Shown piece by piece: positions 53,501 through 61,927 of a stretch of 64,000 nucleotides of DNA. The stretch's first letter is position 1; every line of letters begins with the position of its first letter. The stretch is from the NCBI RefSeq assembly GCF_042219855.1, contig NZ_JBHJHP010000001.1:806001-870000 (forward strand), given 5' to 3'. Under the pieces are notes generated by a model. It worked only from the letters and a program-made list of their open reading frames with translations. It made no database searches and had not been told where the DNA came from. The DNA is from JBHJHP01 sp042219855. GTDB lineage: Bacteria > Bacteroidota > Bacteroidia > Bacteroidales > UBA5342. The position numbers and the translations under genes were made by a program.

Positions 53501-54086
53501 TGTCATGGATACAGAGGTTTACTCCAATACAGGTGGTCAGTCATCCAAATCAACGCCTGTTGGTGCGGTAGCCAAATTCGCTGCGTCAGGTAAGCGCATC
53601 CGTAAAAAGGATCTCGGTCTGATGGCAACCACTTATGGTTATGTTTACGTAGCGCAGGTAGCAATGGGTGCCAACCAGGCTCAGTATTTCAAAGCACTGA
53701 AAGAAGCTGAAGCTTATCCGGGTCCGTCGCTGATTATTGCTTACTCACCTTGTATCAACCACGGTCTGCGTAAGGGAATGGGTAAATCTCAGGATGAAAC
53801 CAAACTGGCTGTAGAAAGCGGTTACTGGCACTTGTGGCGGTTCAACCCACAGTTGGAAGAAGAAGGCAAGAATCCATTTGTTTTCGACAGCAAAGAACCA
53901 CAATGGGATAAATTCCAGGACTTCCTGAAAGGTGAAGTTCGTTATACTGCACTGCTGAAATCATTCCCTGAAGTTGCTCAGGAATTATTTAAAGCGGCAG
54001 AAGATAATGCAAAATGGCGTTACAGTACGTATCAGCGTTTTGCAGCCATGGCTTATGCTCCTGAAGCTGAAGCAAAAGAAGAATAA
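50532..54086 (+). CDS. nifJ: Pyruvate:ferredoxin (flavodoxin) oxidoreductase
   Basis: Converts pyruvate, CoA and oxidised ferredoxin to acetyl-CoA, carbon dioxide and reduced ferredoxin in the cytoplasm. It has 1184 residues, the full single-chain PFOR size. The N-terminal pyrimidine-binding domain begins CDGNHAAAHIAYMFSEVAAIYPITPSS. A two-cluster ferredoxin domain near residues 690-770 carries CIQCNQCAYVCP and CTGCGNCADVCP. CAGCGETPYIK and the TPP site GDGWAYDIGYGGLDHV (about residues 965-985) follow. Central to fermentative metabolism here together with oad and pckA. It has its own terminator. An ATPase gene precedes it by 42 bases. Confidence 0.97.
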   Translation: MAKNKKFLTCDGNHAAAHIAYMFSEVAAIYPITPSSNMAENIDEWAANGRKNIFGETVHVEEMQSEAGAAGAVHGSLQSGALTSTFTASQGLLLMVPNMYKIAGELLPGVFHVSARSLAAQALSIFGDHQDVMATRQTGFAMLATGSVQEVMDLAGVAHLASIKTRIPFLHFFDGFRTSHEIQKIEALSNEDLAPLIDQKALQAFRDGALNPENPVTRGTAENPDIYFQAREACNPFYMAIPDVVEDYMGKISKITGREYHLFDYYGAKDAENVIVAMGSVTETIRETIDYLVAKGEKVGLIAVHLYRPFSAKHFMNAFPKSCKRIAVLDRTKEPGSEGEPLYLDIKNLFYGKENAPVVVGGRYGLSSKETTPASIVAVYDNLKMAEPKNQFTVGIVDDVTFTSLPMGKEISLANKGTFEGKFYGLGSDGTVGANKNSIKIIGNTTDKYCQAYFAYDSKKSGGFTTSHLRFGDSPIRSTYLVNTPDFVACHVPAYLGQYDMLKGLKDGGTFLLNSIWDEEETKNHLPNDVKKYMADHNISFYTINATALAEEIGLGNRTNTIMQSAFFKIANVIPYDMAVEEMKKMIVKSFGKKGEDIVNMNFAAVDAGGSNITKVEVPAEWSKLTVTKEKDTRDIPDFIKNIVEPINAQNGDDLPVSAFKGYEDGTFPAGTAAYEKRGIAVNVPEWQMDNCIQCNQCAYVCPHAAIRPFLLDEKEMAGAPEGLEGKKANGKALLGLQYRIQVTVLDCTGCGNCADVCPSKEKALIMKPLESQRQEQNNWDYLVKNVTIKDNLLDKYTNVKNSQFAQPLFEFSGACAGCGETPYIKLITQLYGDRMMVANATGCSSIYGGSAPATPYCKNAEGQGPAWANSLFEDNAEYGLGMAKGVNQLRNRIERLMTENLYNVNETTKEAFKAWIEAKEDGEKTRLVSKAVVDALKNEKADVAKEILALEKYLVKKSVWIFGGDGWAYDIGYGGLDHVIATGEDVNILVMDTEVYSNTGGQSSKSTPVGAVAKFAASGKRIRKKDLGLMATTYGYVYVAQVAMGANQAQYFKALKEAEAYPGPSLIIAYSPCINHGLRKGMGKSQDETKLAVESGYWHLWRFNPQLEEEGKNPFVFDSKEPQWDKFQDFLKGEVRYTALLKSFPEVAQELFKAAEDNAKWRYSTYQRFAAMAYAPEAEAKEE

Positions 54087-54108
54087 GTCGTCCATTTCTA
54101 CAAATAAG

Positions 54109-54140
54109 AAAAGCCCTCCCAAAATTGGGAGGGCTTTTTT
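54109..54140. terminator. Bidirectional terminator between nifJ and the DUF2059 gene
   Basis: AAAAGCCCTCCC pairs with GGGAGGGCTTTT around a 6-nt loop, with T tracts on both strands, so it can end nifJ (plus) and the DUF2059 gene (minus). Confidence 0.88.
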
Positions 54141-54162
54141 AAATCGTTAACTTTTAAACCTG

Positions 54163-54603
54163 TTAGTAACCTTTTTCCTGTAGTATCGACTGTATCTTTA
54201 CACCAAGTTTTGAACCCCAGTCAGCTCCAACCTCCATTGATTCCTTCATAATAGCCGGTGTATTTTGGGCATACTTTTTACCTACAGGTGATTTATAAAA
54301 TGCAATGATACCTTCAAGATCAGAAAGTGTCATATACTTTTGATAAACAGGAACCAGCATTTCTACAAGATCATCCATAGAAGTTTTCAGAAATTCTGTT
54401 TCCATTGTCTCCCATACTTCAACAGGAACAGTTGCACTTTGTTGACGATAAATCGCAATAATCTGATTAATAGCCACTTTAAACGTTTCCTCCGAACCGG
54501 AAAGAATCATCATTTCTTTTAAGGTTTCTTTATAACCTTTATTCTGTGCCTGAATAGCAATAACCGAGAGTGAAATCAACAATAACAAGATAAGTTTTCT
54601 CAT
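54163..54603 (-). CDS. DUF2059 family secreted protein
   Basis: 146 residues, signal peptide about 1-19 (ending IAIQAQ). Helical DUF2059 domain: MMILSGSEETFKVAINQIIAIYRQQ and LEGIIAFYKSPVGKKYAQNTPAIMKESMEVG. Periplasmic; function unknown. It is 12 bases after the aminotransferase gene at the end of the polysaccharide operon on the same strand and could be co-transcribed, though functionally unrelated. Confidence 0.9.
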   Translation of the reverse strand: MRKLILLLLISLSVIAIQAQNKGYKETLKEMMILSGSEETFKVAINQIIAIYRQQSATVPVEVWETMETEFLKTSMDDLVEMLVPVYQKYMTLSDLEGIIAFYKSPVGKKYAQNTPAIMKESMEVGADWGSKLGVKIQSILQEKGY

Positions 54604-54614
54604 GATATAAATGT

Positions 54615-55745
54615 TTATTTAGTTAAGATTTGAATTGATTCTTTTATTCGTACCTTATCGTCACGATCCATACTACTACCTGACGGTAAACAAATTCCAT
54701 GATTAAACAAATATTCTGAAACACCATTCAAATATGATGGATAATTACAAAATACCGGCTGAAGATGCATCGGCTTCCAGAGTGGTCTGGTTTCAATATT
54801 ATGCTTATCCATTTCTGAGGCCAGATCATGATGAGAAAAACCTGTCTTTTCAGAATCAATAGTTAAGGTTGTCAGCCAAAAATTAGAAAAAAAACGGTTA
54901 TCAGGCTCTTCCAGAAATTTCACACCGTTAGTGTTTTTAAACAGATCTTTATAAAAGCTTTTATTCTGTCTTCTTTTCTCCACCCATCGATCCAGCACTT
55001 CCATCTGACCACGTCCTATTCCCGCCAGCACATTACTCATCCTGTAATTATAACCAATTTCTGAATGTTGGTAATGCGGAGCATTGTCTCTTGCCTGAGT
55101 AGCCAGAAACTTAGCCTTTTTAATCATTTCAGCGTTGGAAGATACTAATGCTCCACCTCCTGAAGTTGTAATAATTTTATTGCCATTGAAAGAATAAATT
55201 CCAAGCTGACCAAAAGTACCCAGTGCCTGTCCATTAAATTTACTTCCCAAAGCTTCAGCAGCATCTTCAATCAATGGAATTTCATATAAATCACATATTC
55301 TTTTTATTTCATCAATTTTGGCAGGCATTCCATAAAGATGAACCAATATCACTGCTTTAGGTTTCTTCCCTTTTGATCTTCTTTCTTTAATAGCCGTTTC
55401 CAGTAATTCCGGATCCATATTCCAGGTATCAGGTTCACTGTCAACAAAAACAGGAATGGCCTTTAGATAAATGATTGGATTTACAGACGCAGAAAAGGTA
55501 AATGAGGATACAATGACTTCATCATCCTGTTTTACTCCCAGAAGCATCAAAGCCAGATGAATGGCAGCCGTTCCACTGCTTAATACTGCACTGTTCCCAC
55601 AACCTGTATAATCGATGATATCCTTTTCAAATCCATCAACATTGGGTCCCAAAGGTGCAATATAATTGATATCAAAAGCCTCCTGGATATATTTTTGTTC
55701 GCTTCCGCACATATGCGGCGGAGATAAGAAAATTCGTTTAGTCAT
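54615..55745 (-). CDS. DegT/DnrJ/EryC1/StrS aminotransferase (PglE/LegC-like)
   Basis: A PLP-dependent enzyme that puts an amino group on a nucleotide-linked 4-keto sugar. 376 residues with the family motifs: SGTAAIHLALMLLGV, DAAEALGSKF, and SFNGNKIITTSGGGAL with the PLP lysine at residue 190, then RDNAPHYQHSEIGYNYRMSNVLAGIGRGQ. The gene overlaps the PglD-like gene upstream by 8 bases. With the PglC-like and PglD-like genes it fits synthesis of UDP-N,N'-diacetylbacillosamine or a similar amino sugar. The 4,6-dehydratase (PglF) is not in the window. Confidence 0.92.
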   Translation of the reverse strand: MTKRIFLSPPHMCGSEQKYIQEAFDINYIAPLGPNVDGFEKDIIDYTGCGNSAVLSSGTAAIHLALMLLGVKQDDEVIVSSFTFSASVNPIIYLKAIPVFVDSEPDTWNMDPELLETAIKERRSKGKKPKAVILVHLYGMPAKIDEIKRICDLYEIPLIEDAAEALGSKFNGQALGTFGQLGIYSFNGNKIITTSGGGALVSSNAEMIKKAKFLATQARDNAPHYQHSEIGYNYRMSNVLAGIGRGQMEVLDRWVEKRRQNKSFYKDLFKNTNGVKFLEEPDNRFFSNFWLTTLTIDSEKTGFSHHDLASEMDKHNIETRPLWKPMHLQPVFCNYPSYLNGVSEYLFNHGICLPSGSSMDRDDKVRIKESIQILTK

Positions 55746-56340
55746 TTTTGTATTTAATTATTCTTCCCGGATTTCCAACTACAACAGCATTATCCGGCAC
55801 ATCCTTAATAATTACTGATCCGGCACCTATAGTTACGTTAGAACCTATTGTAATGCCTTGAATTACCGTTGAACCAGCTCCAATCATTGTCATACTACCA
55901 ACTTTAACTGCACCACACAAAATCACTCCCGGAGCAATATGGACAAAGTCACCAATTATGCATTCATGATCCACTGAACATGCATTGTTCAAAATACAAT
56001 GTTTACCAATGGTTGTTTTACTTTGAACAGCAACATTATAAAATACAACAGTCCCTTCCGCTATCATGGCATCCTGAGAAATAAATGAACCTGGCGCGAT
56101 AGCTTTCCCAAAGATACAACTCAGTTTTTGTGAAACCCTATATCTGAGTAGATTATCTCCTATTGATACAATTACCGGTTCATTGCCCGCCAGTTCCTGT
56201 ACATTTTCATGTTTGACTTCTATGCCGTCGTACTGAAATTTGGCCGGATCATCATCCATGTAAAACAAAACTTTTTCACCCCTGCTTTCAATTATTTCTT
56301 TAACCACAAGTGAATGTCCGCTGGCTCCAAATAAAATCAT
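55738..56340 (-). CDS. NeuD/PglD-like sugar O/N-acetyltransferase
   Basis: 200 residues. The N-terminal Rossmann-like PglD_N part (MILFGASGHSLVVKEIIESRGE) is followed by a left-handed beta-helix of hexapeptide repeats (GSMTMIGAGSTVIQGITIGSNV). His125 in NACSVDHECIIGD is the catalytic-base position in PglD. It acetylates the amino group of a UDP-sugar using acetyl-CoA. It overlaps the aminotransferase gene and is 2 bases from the sugar-transferase gene, one tight operon. Confidence 0.91.
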   Translation of the reverse strand: MILFGASGHSLVVKEIIESRGEKVLFYMDDDPAKFQYDGIEVKHENVQELAGNEPVIVSIGDNLLRYRVSQKLSCIFGKAIAPGSFISQDAMIAEGTVVFYNVAVQSKTTIGKHCILNNACSVDHECIIGDFVHIAPGVILCGAVKVGSMTMIGAGSTVIQGITIGSNVTIGAGSVIIKDVPDNAVVVGNPGRIIKYKND

Positions 56341-56342
56341 AG

Positions 56343-56954
56343 TTATTTATTTCCTGTAAATTTAGTCATAGTTTCCACTCCTCCACCGGAGATACCTTCT
56401 CTTTTTATCACATTCCGAATTGTCAACAATAATATTTTAAAATCCAATCGTAGACTAACATGATCAACATACCACACATCCAGTTTAAACTTCTCCTCCC
56501 AGGAAAGGGCATTTCTGCCGTTTACCTGTGCCCAACCTGTAATACCAGGTTTCACATCATGACGTCGGGATTGTTCCTTATTGTACAACGGTAGATATTC
56601 AGGTAAAAGGGGTCGTGGACCAATCAGAGACATCTCTCCTTTTATAACGTTTATAAGTTGAGGTATTTCATCAATCGATAATTTTCGGATCATTTTACCT
56701 GTCCTTGTAAGTCTCTGGTCATCAGGAAGTAACTTTCCATTTGCATCTTTTTTGTCGTTCATTGTCTTAAATTTAACAATCCTGAATATTTTTCCATGCA
56801 AGCCAGGTCGTTTTTGAAAGAAAAATATTTTACCATCATTACTAAAAAAAAGAGGAATAATAAAAAATATTGAGAATGGGGAAAAAATCAATAATATCAA
56901 AAAGGAGAATAAAATATCAAAACACCTTTTTATATTAAAAAAAAGACTTTTCAC
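56343..56954 (-). CDS. Initiating sugar transferase (PglC-like phosphoglycosyl transferase)
   Basis: 203 residues. One N-terminal re-entrant membrane helix (about 12-35), then the monotopic PGT catalytic core with FKTMNDKKDANGKLLPDDQRLTRTGKMIRKLSIDEIPQL, NVIKGEMSLIGPRPLLPEYLPLY and KPGITGWAQVNGRNALSWEEKF. It moves a sugar phosphate to undecaprenyl phosphate and starts repeat-unit assembly. The small size without a preceding membrane domain is the PglC/WcaJ-short type. Overlaps the polymerase/ligase gene by 4 bases. Confidence 0.93.
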   Translation of the reverse strand: MKSLFFNIKRCFDILFSFLILLIFSPFSIFFIIPLFFSNDGKIFFFQKRPGLHGKIFRIVKFKTMNDKKDANGKLLPDDQRLTRTGKMIRKLSIDEIPQLINVIKGEMSLIGPRPLLPEYLPLYNKEQSRRHDVKPGITGWAQVNGRNALSWEEKFKLDVWYVDHVSLRLDFKILLLTIRNVIKREGISGGGVETMTKFTGNK

Positions 56955-58717
56955 TTTAGGATAATTTCTGGTGAAACAAAAATGACATAACCACTTAATT
57001 CAGAGATATTATGTTCCTCATAATTTGCAAATTGCAGATAATAATCAACTTTAAAATTTGGACAAACAGATTTAATAGTTAAGTATTGCCAGGTTCCTTT
57101 CCGGGATAAATCATAGTCATCTTTTACCAGGTAATTAGATGTATAACCACCTAAAAACACATTTTCTCCATCAAATTCATCTGACACATAACAAAAAACT
57201 GATAACATTACACTATCGCATTCATTGGGTCTGACATGCAAAATTTTAGTTCTATGTAAATAATCTAAATACATGAAAGGTTTAGCATCTTTATCCAACT
57301 TATACCCTATTGCATTATTAGGGAAACTATCCGGAAGTTTTCCGGGAAATTTAGTAATGGCCGTATAATTGCTTTGAGCATAGGTTGCAGGATCTAAAGA
57401 ATTTAAAGTAATAGTTTTAAAACTTACGCTAATTAGAAAAGCAATGAGTAAATATGAAAAGATCATAGGATAATAAATTATATCTATTCGTTTTATATTT
57501 ATTTTCTCAGTGTTCTCAGAATTTATATAATTATTAATAAAAAATATTCCTACAACGAACGATGTTACCCCCCAAATCCTTAGCAGTACTGATTCAAACA
57601 TAAAATTGAGGACAAAAACAAACGTAATTATTATTGGATAAATCCTCCTTTTTCTATTACTGGAATATACAGACCCTATGAAAATCCATATAAGTAATAA
57701 AATACTTAATACGCCCGATTCACCTAAGTATTCAATGAATTGATTATGAACATTTAAATTATACTTCAATCCCTCCTCAAAACCTGAACTATGATAAAGC
57801 CTTAGCATTTCAGTCTTAAAGTCCCCGATACCGTAGCCAAATAACCAATTCTTTTTTAAAGCACTTAAGGCAATTTTCCATATTTCAAATCTTGGCTCGT
57901 CGGAATTACTAAAATGTGCAAATAACTCCCATACACGAGGGAAAAAAAGGATAAAGAATACTAACAATATTAAAAAAATTGCAATTAAAATATATTTGGA
58001 ATGCTTGTTCTGAAATCTGGTATACGATCTTATTAAAATAATTGCAAATACTACAGCTGATGTAAGTGCAGCAATTCTGCCTCCTGTCATAAAAGCGAAC
58101 GATACCATTAATCCCATTATCAAAAATATTTTGTAATTTGCTTTATTATCATCTGACTTGAATAAAGCATATAAAATAATTAGTGATAATGAAATATTTA
58201 TACCTAAATATGTTCGATGCTGAAATAAGCTTATCTTCTCCTGAAAATAATTAAAAAGGTCTTGTCTAATCAATATTTTCACATAATCTGTACTAAAATA
58301 TTCGATTAACATCTCAAGTGCGATATAGAATATTGATAATATAACACCTGCCAAAAAACATCCGATAATCAATTTAAAATCTAACTTCCTGCTGTAACCA
58401 ATAATTCCCATTATGGGGAAAAGAAGTAACAACAATCTTTTTTCTAAAAACTTTAATCCTATATCAATATCAGAATAAATAAGCGATAATACACTGATAA
58501 TGAACAACAATAACACTGGAATATATATATAATAAGTATTTTTATTATCACGAATTAATGTTTTCTTATTTAATATTACATCTGTAATCCATCCTATAAT
58601 AAATATTACAGAAAGCAGAGGTAAAAAATGTCCTCCAAATCCCACAAAAAAAGCAAAAGCACTTATCAATAGGTTAGGCACATAAACAGGACTTATTAAT
58701 CGTTTGCTATTATTCAT
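56951..58717 (-). CDS. O-antigen ligase/polymerase family protein with C-terminal extra domain
   Basis: 588 residues. About ten membrane segments (residues about 10-420) with a long periplasmic loop typical of Wzy/WaaL (SLFQHRTYLGINISLSLIILYALF, GYGIGDFKTEMLRLYHSSGFEEGLKYNLNVHNQFIEYLGESG). The HNQF segment matches the O-antigen ligase motif. After the last segment comes a soluble part of about 150 residues, rich in beta strands (DSVMLSVFCYVSDEFDGENVFLGGYTS, GTWQYLTIKSVCP), perhaps a carbohydrate-binding-like domain. It overlaps both neighbours by 4 bases. Confidence 0.88.
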   Translation of the reverse strand: MNNSKRLISPVYVPNLLISAFAFFVGFGGHFLPLLSVIFIIGWITDVILNKKTLIRDNKNTYYIYIPVLLLFIISVLSLIYSDIDIGLKFLEKRLLLLLFPIMGIIGYSRKLDFKLIIGCFLAGVILSIFYIALEMLIEYFSTDYVKILIRQDLFNYFQEKISLFQHRTYLGINISLSLIILYALFKSDDNKANYKIFLIMGLMVSFAFMTGGRIAALTSAVVFAIILIRSYTRFQNKHSKYILIAIFLILLVFFILFFPRVWELFAHFSNSDEPRFEIWKIALSALKKNWLFGYGIGDFKTEMLRLYHSSGFEEGLKYNLNVHNQFIEYLGESGVLSILLLIWIFIGSVYSSNRKRRIYPIIITFVFVLNFMFESVLLRIWGVTSFVVGIFFINNYINSENTEKINIKRIDIIYYPMIFSYLLIAFLISVSFKTITLNSLDPATYAQSNYTAITKFPGKLPDSFPNNAIGYKLDKDAKPFMYLDYLHRTKILHVRPNECDSVMLSVFCYVSDEFDGENVFLGGYTSNYLVKDDYDLSRKGTWQYLTIKSVCPNFKVDYYLQFANYEEHNISELSGYVIFVSPEIILK

Positions 58718-59862
58718 CCTATTAATGTTCTATATTCGTCATGAATTAGTTTCCACATTAGTTTATTATCATATCTGCTAACAATTGAATTTCTTGCATT
58801 ATTCTTTAGCTTTTGATACAAAGATTTATTTGAAAGGATTAAAGTCATAGCTCTTTCTAATTCATTATCATTTTTAGGCTCAACGATTAAACCATTATAT
58901 TCATTTTTTACAATTTCATTGCAACCATTTATATTTGAAACAATTGCAGGAATATCCATAGCGAGAGCTTGCATTACAACATTGGGAAATCCTTCCCTAT
59001 AACTGGGATGAATCAGGCAATTAGATAAATATAAATAAGGCCTCACATCGTTTTGATAACCGCATTCAATAATATTCGAACTTTTTTTAATAAATTCAAT
59101 CGTTTTTTGATTTATAGTCCCCTGTTCATTTTCATAATTACCGACGAGCAATAACTTTACTGCGGTGCAATTTATAATCAATGCATAAAATGCTTCTATA
59201 AGCTCATTTATACCTTTATCACCAGTGATTCTTCCAATAAATATAAATACAAAATCATTTTCTTTTATATCCAACTTCTGATAGAGTTCATTTGCTTTTT
59301 CCTCAGGAATTTCAGATCTGGAAAAAAAATCAGTGTTTATTCCGTTACTACTCCCATTACCTAACACTTTAATTTTACTTGACGTATAAATATTCTTATT
59401 GATATAATCTTTTAAACCCCGAGAGTTTGGCCAGACATGTGTAGCACAACTATATGTAACTTTTTCTACAAACTTCAAAATTTTAAATTTGCATCCTGTT
59501 GCTTCCACTAAAGGGAGCCCTGCCACTGTATGAATCCTGTATTTAACACCTGTTATTTTCCCTGCAATCATGGAAAGTGTACCAGCTTTTGGAGTATGCG
59601 AATGAATTATTTCAGGTTTTTCTTTTCTAAAAAGTCTAATCAAATTAAAGAGTGCCAACAAATCCTTAAATGGGGAGATATCACGGGTCATTTTAAGACT
59701 ATATGTTCTGACTCCCTCCTCCTTCTCAACTTCCATTAATAAATCGCCATCCGATGAAGATACTGCCAATATCTCATAAAAGCTTGACATATATTTTAAT
59801 TGTCCTTTTAATAGCACTTTTAATGAAACAGGAACTGTAGTTATTCTAATTATTTTTTTCAT
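58714..59862 (-). CDS. Glycosyltransferase family 4 (PglA-like)
   Basis: About 382 residues, start chosen at MKKIIRITTVPVSL (59862); the frame is open five codons further. GT-B fold: the N-terminal part has EIIHSHTPKAGTLSMIAGKITGVKYRIHTVAGLP (acceptor-binding), and the C-terminal part has FIFIGRITGDKGINELIEAF and CLIHPSYREGFPNVVMQALAMDIPAIVS with the EX7E-type donor site. The order resembles PglA/EpsD-like enzymes that add the second sugar. Overlaps the polymerase gene by 4 bases. Confidence 0.91.
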   Translation of the reverse strand: MKKIIRITTVPVSLKVLLKGQLKYMSSFYEILAVSSSDGDLLMEVEKEEGVRTYSLKMTRDISPFKDLLALFNLIRLFRKEKPEIIHSHTPKAGTLSMIAGKITGVKYRIHTVAGLPLVEATGCKFKILKFVEKVTYSCATHVWPNSRGLKDYINKNIYTSSKIKVLGNGSSNGINTDFFSRSEIPEEKANELYQKLDIKENDFVFIFIGRITGDKGINELIEAFYALIINCTAVKLLLVGNYENEQGTINQKTIEFIKKSSNIIECGYQNDVRPYLYLSNCLIHPSYREGFPNVVMQALAMDIPAIVSNINGCNEIVKNEYNGLIVEPKNDNELERAMTLILSNKSLYQKLKNNARNSIVSRYDNKLMWKLIHDEYRTLIG

Positions 59863-60002
59863 ATCAGTGTTTACCATTGACCCAACTAAAAAAATAAGAT
59901 CAAATTAATTCTTAGTTTTCTATTCTATAAATATGATGAATAAGATTACAGACAAAATAAAATGATTAAGAGAGCATGAAATTTATTAATCCTAATTAAA
60001 TG

Positions 60003-61115
60003 CTAATACTCCATGGTCAATTTCAAATAAAACTCTTTCAGTATATTGGTTTGTACCACTATATCGTATCCTAATTCTTTAATACTATCAACTCTGTCAC
60101 TTCTATGTTCAATTTTATTATCAATTATTTCCTGTGCCCATTCTTTAGCTGATTTTTTTAATGAATGATAAAATAATAAATCAGTTGCTTTAATCTCAGT
60201 TGGTAAAACGTCAGAAACATGAGTCGGTAATCCTGAGGCTTGCGCCTCCAGTGCAGCAATACCAAAACCTTCAAATATTGAAGGAAATATAAATGCGTCT
60301 GCCCCCATTAGAATATTTGGAATATCATCACGTGAACCAAGAAACAATACACTATCAAATAATTTATCGGCACTAATTCTTTCTATTAAATTTTGTTTTA
60401 AATCTCCTTCTCCCACCAATAGTAGCATTGTATCATTTTTTTTATGCAATATTTCTTTAAAAATTGCCAGTAAAAAAATATGATTTTTGGGTTTCGTGAA
60501 ACTGCCGACATGTACCAACACCAACTTGTTTTCTAAACCATAACTTCGTCTAAATTTCTTTCTAATCTTATCGTCATATCTGAACGTCTCGGCATTAATT
60601 GCATTTTTAAGTATTAATGTATCCGATACTTTTTTCTTGCCAAACAACCAGGACGCAGCTTCTTCAGAACATGCAAAAAAGTAATCTGATATATACCTAA
60701 TTGGTAACTGCATAACATTCTTTACACTTCTACTTATTAAATTACCCCTGGAGCCAGTTGCATGACTATGTATAATTGTTATTCGGTTAAATTTCTTTGC
60801 CAAAAGAAGATAGATTGATGCCGTACTCCTGATATGTCCATGAATTATTGTATATTCAGGATTGGTTTTGAGAAGCTTCTTCCATAGTCTCACATATATA
60901 AAATGATTTATCCCTGTATATCGTTCAATAACATGAATTTTACCGCCTAAAGATATAATTTCATCATCGTAGGCACATTTTTCATTCGTATGCTTCACAA
61001 AATGAAACTGAACTTTAGACCTATCGATGGTACGGTACAGGTTCATTATAAGTGTTTCAGCACCACCCCGATTTAAGCGACCAAGTACATGTAAAACTAT
61101 TAAAGGTGTTTTCAA
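60003..61115 (-). CDS. Glycosyltransferase (GT4, EpsF-like)
   Basis: 370 residues, GT-B fold. The opening VLHVLGRLNRGGAETLIMNLYRTID is typical of EpsF-like enzymes. HGHIRSTASIYLLLAKKF and HSHATGSRG are in the acceptor region, and LVHVGSFTKPKNHIFLLAIF and FPSIFEGFGIAALEAQASGLP form the donor site. No signal peptide. Separated by 140 bases from the next GT gene, which could allow an internal promoter, though none is recognised. Confidence 0.91.
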   Translation of the reverse strand: MKTPLIVLHVLGRLNRGGAETLIMNLYRTIDRSKVQFHFVKHTNEKCAYDDEIISLGGKIHVIERYTGINHFIYVRLWKKLLKTNPEYTIIHGHIRSTASIYLLLAKKFNRITIIHSHATGSRGNLISRSVKNVMQLPIRYISDYFFACSEEAASWLFGKKKVSDTLILKNAINAETFRYDDKIRKKFRRSYGLENKLVLVHVGSFTKPKNHIFLLAIFKEILHKKNDTMLLLVGEGDLKQNLIERISADKLFDSVLFLGSRDDIPNILMGADAFIFPSIFEGFGIAALEAQASGLPTHVSDVLPTEIKATDLLFYHSLKKSAKEWAQEIIDNKIEHRSDRVDSIKELGYDIVVQTNILKEFYLKLTMEY

Positions 61116-61220
61116 ATGTTTTATATTAAGAACCTATTGTTGACATTTGATTATTACAGTTTTTATTAAATCATTAACAGTAGGATATATTCATGAATAT
61201 ATTGAATCCTATCTTCTCTA

Positions 61221-61865
61221 TTAATTAATTATATCTAATACCATACTCGTTTTTAAACCTATTGACCAATCTTGTCTATATACTGGATAACCACTTGTTG
61301 TATAATCAATTTGCTGTGATGGAAGTGCCATTTTTATGAAAGGGTTTAATCTTATTTTAAACATTTTATATATGTCTAATTGATAAGTGAAACCAGATTG
61401 AATAGCTAAGTTAAGCTTACGCGTTATATCCGTTGGAGAATCTGTGCCATAAACATACTCATCGAAATTACTATTCTCTTTAATGAAGAATTGATAGATA
61501 AGATTAAGGTTAAAAGCTATTTTCCTTTTATTTCCAATAAATACATCAAATAGTACTGGTACTTCCCAAAAGTATCTTTCTAAATTATAACTTCTATTTA
61601 TTCCATTTAATTCAATATCAAAACCATACCCCATTTTACTATAATTAATTCCACATCCCAAAGTCATTCTTTTATTGAAATAATTCCTGAATCCTAGACC
61701 AACATCAAAACCAAAATTATATTTACTGTCGACCTTACTACTTTGAGATGTAGGAGTCTGGTAAATATCATTAGTTAGAGTAGGTGAAATAAAAGCCTCC
61801 AATTGAGTTTGTCCAACCAAAATTGAAGATATAAATAATGATAATACAAGAATATAATATTTCAT
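61221..61865 (-). CDS. Outer-membrane beta-barrel protein (PorT-like)
   Basis: 214 residues with a signal peptide (about 1-18, ending ILVGQ). Alternating strands with aromatic ends (FGFDVGLGFRNYFNKRMTLGCGINYSKMGYGFDI, QDWSIGLKTSMVLDI) suggest an 8- to 10-strand barrel of the outer_membrane_beta-brl/PorT type. Its place inside the polysaccharide cluster, between a glycosyltransferase and the flippase, is unusual; it may be a passenger or help export. Confidence 0.82.
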   Translation of the reverse strand: MKYYILVLSLFISSILVGQTQLEAFISPTLTNDIYQTPTSQSSKVDSKYNFGFDVGLGFRNYFNKRMTLGCGINYSKMGYGFDIELNGINRSYNLERYFWEVPVLFDVFIGNKRKIAFNLNLIYQFFIKENSNFDEYVYGTDSPTDITRKLNLAIQSGFTYQLDIYKMFKIRLNPFIKMALPSQQIDYTTSGYPVYRQDWSIGLKTSMVLDIIN

Positions 61866-61927
61866 AATTTAAAAGTTTTAAGTAAATTTATTTCACAATG
61901 AATGTTTTCTTAAAAATGTTGATTAAT

